This document shows, piece by piece, positions 1-5,952 of a DNA stretch of 8,048 bases. Source of the DNA: Chloroflexota bacterium (GTDB lineage Bacteria; Chloroflexota; Dehalococcoidia; SHYM01); contig JACQGV010000101.1 in the NCBI GenBank assembly GCA_016199375.1, positions 1-8,048 on the forward strand, read 5' to 3'. Numbering within the stretch: the first letter of the stretch is position 1; each line of letters starts with the position of its first letter. Under the pieces are notes generated by a model. The model did not search any database, was not told where the DNA came from, and worked only from the letters and a program-made list of their open reading frames with translations. Both the position numbers and the translations under genes were made by a program.

Positions 1-1084
1 CCGCACCGGTGGGCTCCGCGGCGGCGGCCACCCGGGCCAGCCGCTCTTCCTCCGCCGCGGTGACGCTCTTGATATCGATGCGCCAGCCGGTCAGCTTGGC
101 GGCCAGACGGGCATTCTGGCCCTCCCGGCCGATGGCGAGGGAGAGCTGGCGGTCGGGTACGATGACCACGGCGGTGTGGGTGGCCTCATCTATCTCCACC
201 CGCGTCACCTGGGCGGGACTCAGGGCGCTGGCGATAGCGGCGGCCGTCTCCGGCTGCCATTGGATGATATCAATGCGCTCGCCATCCAGCTCGTTGACGA
301 TGTTCTGGATGCGGATCCCGCGCATCCCGATGCACGCGCCGACGGGATCGAGCCCCTCCTGGCGGGCGGCGACAGCCACCTTGGAGCGGTGGCCCGGCTC
401 CCGGGCTAGGCCCTTGATCTCCACCAGCCCGTTGAAGATCTCCGGGACCTCCAGCTCCAGCAGGCGTCGCAGCAGGTTCTTGTGGGCGCGGGAAAGCACG
501 ACCTGGGCCCCCCGGGTGGACCGGCTCACCTCCATCACATAGAACCGGAGCCGCTGGCCGACGCGGTAGCGCTCGCCCCGCACCTGCTCGCTGATCGGGA
601 GGATGGCCTCCGCGTTGCCCAGGTCCACCACGATCTGCTTCGGCTCGATGCGGCTCAGGGTGCCGGAGACGATGTCGCCCTCGCGGCTGATGTACTCCTC
701 GTAGACGTGCTCGCGCTCGGCCTCCCGCAGCCGCTGGAGCACTACCTGCTTCGCCGTCTGGGCCGCGATGCGCCCGGCGTTCTTGGGGGTGGTCTCCACC
801 TCCAGGACATCCCCTACCTGGATGTCATTCCGTATCTTCCGGGCGTCCTTAAGAGAGACCTCCTTGAGAGGGTCGGTCGGTTCCTCCACCACCGTGTGCT
901 GGGTGAAGACCCTGAGGTCGCCCGTAGCGGGCGTGATCTTTACTACAACGGTGGCGCCCTCCCCGATGCCTTCCTTTTTGTAGGCCGAGGCCAGGGCCTG
1001 CTCGACGGCGGCGAAGACCACCTCGCGGGAGAGGTTCTTCTCCGCCGCCAGTTGGGTTATGGCGATGAGAAAATCGCTTTTCAT
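1..1084 (-). CDS. nusA: Transcription termination/antitermination factor NusA (N-terminal 361 residues; C-terminus lies beyond the window)
   Basis: NusA binds RNA polymerase and nascent RNA and modulates pausing, intrinsic termination and antitermination. The visible part shows the family's domain order. An N-terminal polymerase-binding domain occupies about residues 1-125 (start MKSDFLIAITQLA, then an EQALASAYKK stretch). An S1 RNA-binding domain follows at about 135-199 (EGDIVSGTL, then VVDLGNAEAILP). KH1 carries the GxxG loop GMRG at 253-256, and KH2 carries GREG at 319-322. The frame is open to the window edge, so only the end is missing. The ATG at 1084 is chosen because an in-frame TAG lies two codons upstream and the N-terminus matches the family. 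A weak GGGA (1094-1091) sits 6 nt before it. The gene is downstream of hisA on the same strand with a 108-bp gap that holds its own promoter and a hairpin. No rimP precedes it, although rimP is the usual neighbour. Confidence 0.96.
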   Translation of the reverse strand, partial: MKSDFLIAITQLAAEKNLSREVVFAAVEQALASAYKKEGIGEGATVVVKITPATGDLRVFTQHTVVEEPTDPLKEVSLKDARKIRNDIQVGDVLEVETTPKNAGRIAAQTAKQVVLQRLREAEREHVYEEYISREGDIVSGTLSRIEPKQIVVDLGNAEAILPISEQVRGERYRVGQRLRFYVMEVSRSTRGAQVVLSRAHKNLLRRLLELEVPEIFNGLVEIKGLAREPGHRSKVAVAARQEGLDPVGACIGMRGIRIQNIVNELDGERIDIIQWQPETAAAIASALSPAQVTRVEIDEATHTAVVIVPDRQLSLAIGREGQNARLAAKLTGWRIDIKSVTAAEEERLARVAAAAEPTGA

Positions 1085-1103
1085 AGCCTATCCCATACAA
1101 GCA

Positions 1104-1129
1104 GAAAAGTGGGCGTTGGCCCACTTCTC
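1104..1129 (-). promoter_or_regulatory. Inverted repeat in the nusA leader (possible attenuator or terminator-like hairpin)
   Basis: The arms 1129-1119 and 1114-1104 pair as an 8-bp perfect stem (AAGTGGGC/GCCCACTT) extended by a mismatch and two more pairs, with a 4-nt loop. On the minus strand the 3' arm runs into TTTTCTGCTTGT, an imperfect U-rich tail. The hairpin lies between the predicted nusA transcription start (about 1147) and the ATG, so it would form in the leader. It could be a weak intrinsic terminator or attenuator, the end of read-through hisA transcripts, or an operator. The structure is seen directly; the role is inferred. Confidence 0.5.
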
Positions 1130-1153
1130 CGAGCGCCATCTATTCCGCCCGCT

Positions 1154-1183
1154 AGTATAGCACCGGGTCAAGGGCCCCGACAA
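1154..1183 (-). promoter_or_regulatory. Sigma70-type promoter for nusA, extended -10
   Basis: On the minus strand there is a -35-like TTGTCG (1183-1178), an 18-nt spacer, and a -10 TATACT (1159-1154). The -10 is preceded by TG one base away, giving the extended -10 TGCTATACT. The expected start is near 1147, leaving a leader of about 60 nt. It lies only 10 bp beyond the hisA stop codon, so nusA can be transcribed independently of the his genes. Confidence 0.6.
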
Positions 1184-1192
1184 GGGTGGCGC

Positions 1193-1945
1193 TTAGCTGG
1201 AGGCAGGCGCGCCGGGGGAGAGGCCACCACCCAGCTTCTCCAGGGCGGCGCGCAGGTCCAGCGACCCGGTGTAGAGCGCCCTCCCCACAATGGCGCCCTC
1301 GCAGCCCAGGGAGCGCAGCCGCTCCAGGTGCTCCAGGGTAGTGACCCCGCCCGCGGCGATGACGGGCAGGGAGACGGTGGCCAGGAGCCGCTCCAGGGCC
1401 GGGAAGTTAGGGGCGCTCAGGGTGCCGTCGCGGGCGATATCCGTGTAGATGAGGCGCCGCACCCCCAGGTCTGCCAGGCCCCTCGCCAGCTCGATGGCCT
1501 CGATGCCGGTGCGCTCCTGCCAGCCCTGCACCGCCACCAGCCCCTCGCGGGCGTCCACGCTCACGAGCACCGCCTCGCCGAAGCGCCGGCAGGCCTCCCG
1601 CACCAGGGAGGGTTCCCGGACCGCGGAAGTCCCCAGGACTACCCGTGGTATCCCGTAGTCCAGGAGGCGCCGGAGGACCGCCAGCTCCCGCAAGCCGCCG
1701 CCTACCTGGAGGGGACAGGCGACGGCGGCGTTGATACGTCTGATGATGGAGAGATTGACGGGCTCGCCCCGGGCGGCGCCGTCCAGGTCCACGATGTGGA
1801 GGCGCGGGGCGCCCTGGGCCGCCCAGCGCTGGGCCACCTCCACGGGGTCCTCGGAGAACACCGTCTCCTGCTGGAAGTCCCCCTGGTAGAGGCGGACACA
1901 CCTGCCGCCCCGGAGGTCCAGGGCGGGGATGACCTCAAACGCCAT
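1193..1945 (-). CDS. hisA: 1-(5-phosphoribosyl)-5-[(5-phosphoribosylamino)methylideneamino]imidazole-4-carboxamide isomerase (HisA)
   Basis: HisA performs the Amadori-type isomerisation of ProFAR to PRFAR in histidine biosynthesis, just before the HisF/HisH synthase step. The 250-residue length is normal for this (beta/alpha)8 barrel. Visible hallmarks are the N-terminal IPALDLRGG with catalytic Asp10, IVDLDGA (51-57), the phosphate loop VGGGLR (81-86), the second catalytic aspartate Asp131 in VSVDAREG, TDIARDGT (168-175), AAGGV (197-201) and VGRALY (220-225). The ATG at 1945 lies inside the 3' end of the upstream NYN gene (11-nt overlap) and has no clear Shine-Dalgarno. Translation is therefore probably coupled to that gene. 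A bifunctional PriA-like activity, known in actinobacteria, cannot be excluded from sequence alone, but ordinary HisA is the simplest reading. Confidence 0.96.
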   Translation of the reverse strand: MAFEVIPALDLRGGRCVRLYQGDFQQETVFSEDPVEVAQRWAAQGAPRLHIVDLDGAARGEPVNLSIIRRINAAVACPLQVGGGLRELAVLRRLLDYGIPRVVLGTSAVREPSLVREACRRFGEAVLVSVDAREGLVAVQGWQERTGIEAIELARGLADLGVRRLIYTDIARDGTLSAPNFPALERLLATVSLPVIAAGGVTTLEHLERLRSLGCEGAIVGRALYTGSLDLRAALEKLGGGLSPGAPASS

Positions 1946-2696
1946 TGGGAGGCTCGGGAGGGGGCTCCCAGGGGGTGATGGCGGTGGCGCGGGGGACCAC
2001 CGGGCGGACGAAGTGGCGGGGGGGCGGCGCCTTGGTGCTCAGGTAGCGGTCCCTGACCTCCACCTCATTGAAGACCCGCACCGAGTCCGCCAGGACGCGC
2101 AGCCGTCCGGCGGTGAAGCGGCTCTGGGCCAGGGTGCCGGGGGCGAAGTTCACCAGGTATGCCTGGCGCAGCCGGTCCTTGATGACCTGGATGGCGGGGG
2201 CGAAGTCCACGTCGCCGCTGATGACCACGGCGGCGTCGTACTCCGCCAGCTTGCCCACCATGTCCACCGCCATGCCCACGTCCACCCCCTTCTCCTCGAC
2301 CCACTTCTGCTCGTAGGGATCAATCTTGAGGGAGCCGACGTAGCGGAACTCCAGGAAGTCGTAGTCCTGGGCGATGCGGTCGTAGACCTCGCGGTGAATC
2401 CGGTCCAGGCGCTCGCGCTGCTCGGCGATGTACGCCTCGCAGCGCAGGCGCAGTTCCTCCTCCGTGGTGGCGCCGGTACGCCCGGAGGCGAAGACATCGT
2501 GGAGGCGGGAGGGGTACGGCTGGCTGAAGGAGATCTGGCCCACCTGGTACCAGTAGGCGCGGATGAGCCGGTGTCCGGGGGGCATGGCGTCGGCCAGCAG
2601 GCGGCTCCAGTTGATGTCCTTCTCCTGGAGCTGCAGCTCACCCAACTGGTAGTGGAGGTTGTTGCCGTCTATGAATGCCACTGCGCGCAAGGTCAT
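1935..2696 (-). CDS. NYN domain (LabA/DUF88-like, PIN-fold) protein, putative ribonuclease
   Basis: The 253-residue protein has the acidic signature of NYN-domain proteins, which share the PIN/FLAP nuclease fold and are thought to be metal-dependent RNases. It shows FIDGNN at 8-13 (Asp10 with Asn12/Asn13), KGVDVGMAVDM at 136-146 (Asp139, Asp145) and ISGDVDFAPAI at 159-169 (Asp162, Asp164). A basic and acidic helical insert lies between (about 75-115), typical of the LabA/DUF88 group. The last 30 or so residues are proline-rich and probably disordered. The domain begins directly after the start, supporting the ATG at 2696; AGGAGG (2704-2699) lies unusually close, 2 nt before it. The gene sits between hisH and hisA, 71 bp after hisH and overlapping hisA by 11 nt, so it is very likely co-transcribed with hisA. 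Its RNA target is unknown, and no link to histidine synthesis is established. Confidence 0.88.
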   Translation of the reverse strand: MTLRAVAFIDGNNLHYQLGELQLQEKDINWSRLLADAMPPGHRLIRAYWYQVGQISFSQPYPSRLHDVFASGRTGATTEEELRLRCEAYIAEQRERLDRIHREVYDRIAQDYDFLEFRYVGSLKIDPYEQKWVEEKGVDVGMAVDMVGKLAEYDAAVVISGDVDFAPAIQVIKDRLRQAYLVNFAPGTLAQSRFTAGRLRVLADSVRVFNEVEVRDRYLSTKAPPPRHFVRPVVPRATAITPWEPPPEPPNGV

Positions 2697-2698
2697 GC

Positions 2699-2719
2699 CC
2701 TCCTAACAGTATCCGTTAG
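2699..2719 (-). promoter_or_regulatory. Shine-Dalgarno of the NYN gene overlapped by a short dyad
   Basis: AGGAGG (2704-2699) precedes the ATG at 2696 by 2 nt. A 5-bp inverted repeat, CTAAC at 2703-2707 and GTTAG at 2715-2719, overlaps its upstream edge. I see no convincing -35/-10 pair in the 71-bp hisH-NYN gap, so read-through from hisH is the default. The dyad is short and may be chance. Confidence 0.3.
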
Positions 2720-2767
2720 CCTGAACACCAATACTTCACAACTTCACGCGGTCCTGGATGCGCCCCC

Positions 2768-3421
2768 CTAGGCCCCCGCGCTGCGGGCCGCTGTCTTGGG
2801 AAGGGCGCTCCAGCGCAGGAAGTTCTCGTAGAGCAAGAGGCCCACCTCGCCGCTCTTCTCCGGGTGGAACTGGGTGCCGATCACGTTCCCCCTGATAAGG
2901 AGGGAGCAGAAGTCCACGCCGTACTCCGTGCGCCCGGCGATGACGGCAGGGTCCTGGGGCTCCGTATAGTAGCTGTGGACGAAGTAGAAGTCGGCCCCTT
3001 CGGGGATGCCCCGCAGGACGGGATGGGCCTGGACCTGGCGCACCTGGTTCCAGCCCATGTGGGGGACTTTCCGGCCCGCGGGCAGCCGCTTGACGACACC
3101 GGGGACGATGTCCAGACAGGGCTCCCAGCCGCCCTCCTGGGACCCGGTGAGCAGCGCCTGCAAGCCCATGCATACCCCCAGGAAGGGGCGCCCACTGCCG
3201 ATGAACTCCACGATGGGGCCCACCAGGCCGCGCTGGCGCAGGTTGGCCATGGTGTCCGCGGCAGCGCCCACGCCCGGCAGGATGAGCGCGCCGGCCGCCG
3301 CTACCTCACCCGGGTCCGCCGTCACCGCGGGGGCATAGCCCAGGCGGGCGACGGCCTTCGTCACGCTGCGCAGGTTGCCGGCCCCGTAGTCAACGATGGC
3401 GATGAAGTCGCTTCTTCCCAC
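2768..3421 (-). CDS. hisH: Imidazole glycerol phosphate synthase, glutamine amidotransferase subunit (HisH)
   Basis: HisH hydrolyses glutamine and channels ammonia to HisF, which turns PRFAR into IGP and AICAR. It is a class I glutamine amidotransferase with the expected triad. Cys84 lies in GVCMGLQ, and His186 and Glu188 lie in QFHPEKSG. Other family markers are VDYGAGN (10-16), the oxyanion-strand loop PGVG (49-52), HMGWN (121-125) and VHSYY (148-152). The length of 217 residues is normal with a short extra C-terminus. The start is a GTG at 3421: an in-frame TAG lies five codons upstream, and the first beta-strand (FIAIVDYGAGN) follows at once. It is 28 bp downstream of the SDR gene. HisF, its obligate partner, is not in the window. 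The next his gene, hisA, is separated from it by the NYN gene. Confidence 0.96.
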   Translation of the reverse strand: MGRSDFIAIVDYGAGNLRSVTKAVARLGYAPAVTADPGEVAAAGALILPGVGAAADTMANLRQRGLVGPIVEFIGSGRPFLGVCMGLQALLTGSQEGGWEPCLDIVPGVVKRLPAGRKVPHMGWNQVRQVQAHPVLRGIPEGADFYFVHSYYTEPQDPAVIAGRTEYGVDFCSLLIRGNVIGTQFHPEKSGEVGLLLYENFLRWSALPKTAARSAGA

Positions 3422-3449
3422 AGCATCCCAATCCTAGCACGGAGCCGGC

Positions 3450-4301
3450 CTACTCCTTGACCTGGAAGTAGGGCCCCTGGGTCATCCGCGCCTCCCATTC
3501 GGCGTCGGAGCTGCGGAGGCGGAGGGGCAGTATCTCCATGGCATCCTCGCCCACCGGCCAGCGCAGCGGCGGCTTGGGGTGCTCCACGATCTCGACGATG
3601 GCAGCGGCCACGGCGAAAGAGCCCGGCCGGGTCTGGGCACGGGCGCGGAAGGCCGTGAGCTGCGCTTCGACCCGCTGGGCGTAGGCGCTGCGCCCCGCCC
3701 GTACGGCCTCGGCCACATCCAGGGAAGCGGTCTGCCAGTCCGATTTGTACATGCCGGGCTCCAGGCAGACCACCCTGATGCCGTAGGGGATAAGCTCATA
3801 GCGCAGGGCCTCGGTGAGCGCCTCGATAGCGTACTTGGTGGCGCTGTACATGCCCATGAGCGGCCCGGCTATGCGGCCGCCGGTCGAGCTGACGTTGATG
3901 ATGAGGCCCTCGCGGCGCTCCCGCATCGCCGGCAGGAGGGCCTTGCACACCCGCCAGGTGCCGAAAACGTTGGTGTTGAACTGGCGCGATACCTCGTCCT
4001 CGCTCACATCCTCGACGGGGCCGAAGAGGCCGTAGCCAGCGTTGTTGACCACGGCGTCTATGGCCCCGTGGCGGGCCAGGGCCTGGCCCACGGCCGCGGC
4101 CACGCTCTTGGCGTCCGTCACGTCCAGGCGCAGGCCCTCGATCTGGCCCTCGAGCCCCGCCCGCACCTCGTCCAGCATCTCCAGGTTGCGCATGGTCGCG
4201 ATAACCCGGTGCCCCCGCGAGGCCAGCAGCCGCGCCGCCTCCTTCCCGAAGCCGCGCGACGCGCCGGTGATCAAGACCGTTTGCTGCTCCCGCTCGCCCA
4301 C
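3450..4301 (-). CDS. Classical short-chain dehydrogenase/reductase (SDR), substrate unknown
   Basis: A 283-residue NAD(P)-dependent oxidoreductase with a complete classical SDR motif set. The nucleotide-binding TGASRGFG is at 12-19, DVT at 60-62 and NNAG at 86-89, followed by Asn111. The catalytic Ser139 lies in NVSST, and Tyr152 and Lys156 lie in YSATK; the 13-residue Ser-Tyr spacing is standard. PG is at 182-183. The arginine after the second beta-strand (ATMRN, Arg38) and the absence of an acidic residue there favour NADP(H). The tail of about 90 residues after the PG motif is longer than in the simplest SDRs, resembling the retinol or 17-beta-hydroxysteroid dehydrogenase-like group. The start is a GTG at 4301 with AGGGGAG just upstream; TGASRGFG follows at the expected distance. 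It lies 28 bp before hisH and could share its transcript. The substrate cannot be read from the sequence. Confidence 0.92.
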   Translation of the reverse strand: MGEREQQTVLITGASRGFGKEAARLLASRGHRVIATMRNLEMLDEVRAGLEGQIEGLRLDVTDAKSVAAAVGQALARHGAIDAVVNNAGYGLFGPVEDVSEDEVSRQFNTNVFGTWRVCKALLPAMRERREGLIINVSSTGGRIAGPLMGMYSATKYAIEALTEALRYELIPYGIRVVCLEPGMYKSDWQTASLDVAEAVRAGRSAYAQRVEAQLTAFRARAQTRPGSFAVAAAIVEIVEHPKPPLRWPVGEDAMEILPLRLRSSDAEWEARMTQGPYFQVKE

Positions 4302-4442
4302 AACTCCCCTTTCTACTGGCCTTCAATACTGCTGCGGCCCTTATCATTCCGCCATTCAGGGTTCATGGGGCCGGAAGACGGACTCCGCAGCCACTCTGGG
4401 ACTCGGGATGACAGGCCTGGGCTATTATTTAGAATCCCATGT
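4302..4442. other. 141-bp non-coding gap between the adenosyltransferase and SDR genes, possible decayed interspersed repeat
   Basis: There is no supported gene here. The composition differs from the flanks, with AT-richer patches such as CTATTATTTAGAATCCCAT (4421-4440 region). GGACTC occurs twice, about 20 bases apart, around 4380-4405. The piece ACTCGGGATGACAGGC (4401-4416) resembles the conserved core of short dispersed GGATGACA-type intergenic repeats that I know from several bacterial genomes. I see no strong terminator for the adenosyltransferase and no convincing promoter for the SDR gene. Confidence 0.3.
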
Positions 4443-4985
4443 CTAGATGTATATCCGCCGCTGGGGGTCCTCCTCGAAGCGCGCCAGCATGTACACCAGG
4501 TCATTCAGGCGGTTCAGGTACTTGAGCAGCGCGGGGTTCTTGGTCCCGCCCTGGCGGTGGAGGGTCACCAGCCGGCGCTCCGCCCGGCGCAGCACCGCCC
4601 GCGCCAGGTCGAGCGCCGCCGAGGAGGCGCTGGTGCCGGGGGCGATGAAGGCCGTGGGCATCTCGACCTGGGGCTCCAGCTCGTCAATGGCCTGTTCCAG
4701 GGCGCCCACCATCGCCTCGGTGACCACCCATCCCCGCTGCTGGCTCTGGGCGTAGTGCTCGGGCGGCGTGGCCAGCTCGGAGCCCACCACGAAGAGCTCC
4801 TGCTCCACCTTGCGCAGCACCTCGCGGGTGCGGGCCTTGGTGGCGGCGGCGTACGCCACGCCCAGGGCGGAGACGGCCTCGTCCACGGCGCCATAGGCCT
4901 CGCAGCGGGGGTCGTCCTTGGGCACCCGCACGCCATAGAGCAGGCTGGTCTCGCCGCTGTCGCCCTTCCTGGTGTAAATCTTCAT
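4443..4985 (-). CDS. pduO: PduO-type corrinoid (cob(I)alamin) adenosyltransferase
   Basis: This enzyme transfers the adenosyl group of ATP to cob(I)alamin, making the AdoCbl used by mutases such as the one encoded at 5953-7617. Numbering from the ATG at 4985 (180 residues, normal for a stand-alone PduO trimer subunit), it shows the N-terminal ATP-binding stretch [10 protein letters not shown] (5-14), YGAVDE (31-36), the helix [13 protein letters not shown] (127-139) with the conserved arginines and glutamate, and YLNRLNDL (156-163). The frame is open further upstream to a GTG at 5036. I prefer 4985 because MKIYT starts the family domain exactly, and because the best promoter here (extended -10 at 5035-5027) would start RNA near 5020, downstream of that GTG. 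GGGGA lies about 10 nt before the ATG. It is transcribed divergently from the nitroreductase gene. Confidence 0.94.
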   Translation of the reverse strand: MKIYTRKGDSGETSLLYGVRVPKDDPRCEAYGAVDEAVSALGVAYAAATKARTREVLRKVEQELFVVGSELATPPEHYAQSQQRGWVVTEAMVGALEQAIDELEPQVEMPTAFIAPGTSASSAALDLARAVLRRAERRLVTLHRQGGTKNPALLKYLNRLNDLVYMLARFEEDPQRRIYI

Positions 4986-5021
4986 GCCTGTGGTGTCCCC
5001 GAGCTCGCCGGGCCCTTCAGG

Positions 5022-5052
5022 TTGCCATTCTACCACCTCCCTGTGCTACACT
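5022..5052 (+). promoter_or_regulatory. Promoter for the nitroreductase gene
   Basis: TTGCCA (5022-5027), a 19-nt spacer, and TACACT (5047-5052) form a promoter. The TG at 5044-5045 gives the extended -10 TGCTACACT. The predicted start is near 5059, leaving a leader of about 22 nt. The leader holds a strong Shine-Dalgarno, AGGAGGAG (5071-5078), just before the GTG at 5081. Confidence 0.5.
5027..5035 (-). promoter_or_regulatory. Extended -10 promoter for the adenosyltransferase gene
   Basis: On the minus strand TGGTAGAAT (5035-5027) is an extended -10 with TAGAAT, one mismatch from TATAAT. The -35 position (about 5055-5050, CCGAGT) is poor, as is usual for extended -10 promoters. Transcription would begin near 5020, giving a leader of about 35 nt to the ATG at 4985. 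It overlaps the plus-strand nitroreductase promoter. Confidence 0.5.
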
Positions 5053-5080
5053 CGGCCTAGCCTGGCCCGCAGGAGGAGCC

Positions 5081-5815
5081 GTGACCTCAGCCCAAGACCG
5101 CCTGCGCGGGATACCCGTGGGCGCCCGGGAGCCGGCGCCCCTGGACCTCTTGGAGGCGATCCGCCTCCGCAAGAGCATCCGCGCGTTCCGGCCCGACCCG
5201 GTGCCGCGAGAGGCCCTGGAGCGTGCCCTGGCCCTCGCCCAGCGCGCGGCTTCCTGGTCCAACCTGCAACCCTGGGAGTACGCCGTGGTCACCGGCCCGC
5301 GGCTGCGGGAGCTGAGCGACGCGCTGGTGGCCTTCGTCCTGGGGGGCGAGGAGCCCCGCTACGACTTCGAGCGACCGGTGTTTCAGCCCGTCCATCAGCG
5401 GCGGCGGGTATCCGACGGCATCCGCCTCTTCGACATTGCGGGGATTCACCGGGAAGACCCCGACTACGACCAGAAGCGGGCGGACTGGCGCTGCCGCAAC
5501 ATGCGCCTCTTCGGGGCGCCGGTGGGGGTCTTTATCTACATGGAGCGCCAGCTCCACACCCCCGCCGTCCTGGACATCGGGGGCTTCGTGACCACCCTGA
5601 TGCTGGCCTGCCTGCCCTTTGGGCTGGGCACCTGCGCCAGCGGCTCTCTGGTCGGCTACCCAGACCTCCTGCGCCAGCTCCTGGGCCTGCCCGACTCCAA
5701 GATGTTCCTCTGCGGCGTCTGCGTGGGCTACCCGGACTGGGATGCTCCCCTGAACACCTTCGGCGCCGACCGCGACCCCCTGGAGATGTTCTGGCACTGG
5801 CACGGCTGGGACTAG
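5081..5815 (+). CDS. Nitroreductase-family FMN-dependent oxidoreductase
   Basis: A 244-residue flavoprotein of the nitroreductase fold, expected to bind FMN as a homodimer and reduce an unknown acceptor with NAD(P)H. The FMN-phosphate motif RKSIRAF is at 30-36 and the second FMN segment SNLQPWEY at 60-67. The central helix and cofactor loop run over about 163-192, with [10 protein letters not shown] at 181-190. The C-terminal [14 protein letters not shown] (214-227) corresponds to the usual GYPD-xxP-N stretch of the family. The insert at about 88-140 resembles that of p-nitrobenzoate reductase/NfnB-like members. The start is GTG at 5081 with AGGAGGAG 2 nt upstream (5071-5078); no signal peptide is seen. 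It lies divergent from the adenosyltransferase gene and 137 bp before the mutase gene. Specificity (nitroaromatic, quinone, flavin or a cobalamin-related role) cannot be assigned. A role in cobalamin reduction is tempting from context but unsupported. Confidence 0.9.
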   Translation: MTSAQDRLRGIPVGAREPAPLDLLEAIRLRKSIRAFRPDPVPREALERALALAQRAASWSNLQPWEYAVVTGPRLRELSDALVAFVLGGEEPRYDFERPVFQPVHQRRRVSDGIRLFDIAGIHREDPDYDQKRADWRCRNMRLFGAPVGVFIYMERQLHTPAVLDIGGFVTTLMLACLPFGLGTCASGSLVGYPDLLRQLLGLPDSKMFLCGVCVGYPDWDAPLNTFGADRDPLEMFWHWHGWD

Positions 5816-5835
5816 CCTCACCAGGGCTCTTCGGG

Positions 5836-5864
5836 TTGACACCCGTGGGCGCCACGGCTAGACT
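5836..5864 (+). promoter_or_regulatory. Strong sigma70-type promoter for the mutase gene
   Basis: A consensus -35 TTGACA (5836-5841), an ideal 17-bp spacer, and TAGACT (5859-5864) form the promoter. It begins 21 bp after the nitroreductase stop codon. Transcription would start near 5871, giving a leader of about 80 nt before the GTG at 5953. This is the best promoter in the window by consensus match. Confidence 0.65.
5843..5857. promoter_or_regulatory. Operator-like dyad inside the mutase promoter spacer
   Basis: CCGTGG (5843-5848), 3 bases, CCACGG (5852-5857) is a perfect 6-bp inverted repeat filling the spacer between -35 and -10. A dimeric regulator bound here would block RNA polymerase. 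The 17-bp spacer is normal, so a MerR-type distortion mechanism (19-20 bp spacers) is not implied. The regulator is not identifiable from the window. Confidence 0.45.
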
Positions 5865-5889
5865 TGGCGAGGCTCCGGCGGTCGCAGCG

Positions 5890-5926
5890 GGCTGCGGCCC
5901 TGGCGCCAGGGTAGGCCTGCGCAGCC
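5890..5926 (+). promoter_or_regulatory. Nested inverted repeats in the mutase leader
   Basis: An outer stem GGCTGC (5890-5895) and GCAGCC (5921-5926) encloses a perfect 14-bp palindrome CCCTGGCGCCAGGG (5898-5911). All of it lies in the predicted 5' untranslated leader. It may be an RNA structure or a second protein-binding site. I could not recognise the conserved elements of a cobalamin riboswitch in it. Confidence 0.35.
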
Positions 5927-5952
5927 AGGGGCCCTCTGGGAAGGAGTCGCCT

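Noticed and set aside
849..1139. 96-codon open frame on the minus strand starting upstream of nusA
   Set aside because: It overlaps the nusA start in a different frame, begins within the leader hairpin region, and its arginine/glycine-rich translation shows no recognisable domain.
482..1978. 498-codon open frame on the plus strand
   Set aside because: It lies antisense across nusA and hisA, both with clear motifs. Its translation is low-complexity and matches no family, which is normal for the opposite strand of GC-rich genes.
4986..5036. GTG at 5036 as start of the adenosyltransferase (17 extra residues)
   Set aside because: The extra residues match nothing in the family, and the predicted transcription start (about 5020) lies downstream of this codon. 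[11 protein letters not shown] at 4985 is the canonical beginning.
3579..5060. 493-codon open frame on the plus strand
   Set aside because: It is antisense to the SDR and adenosyltransferase genes and spans the gap between them; the composition looks like a shadow frame.
4984..5952. 323-codon upstream extension of the mutase frame
   Set aside because: It overlaps the nitroreductase gene in another frame, is arginine/proline-rich without homology, and would ignore both the promoter at 5836-5864 and the AAGGAG site before the GTG at 5953.
5865..5952. Cobalamin riboswitch in the mutase leader
   Set aside because: The leader is only about 80 nt, and I cannot find the conserved B12-box arrangement, only GC-rich inverted repeats.
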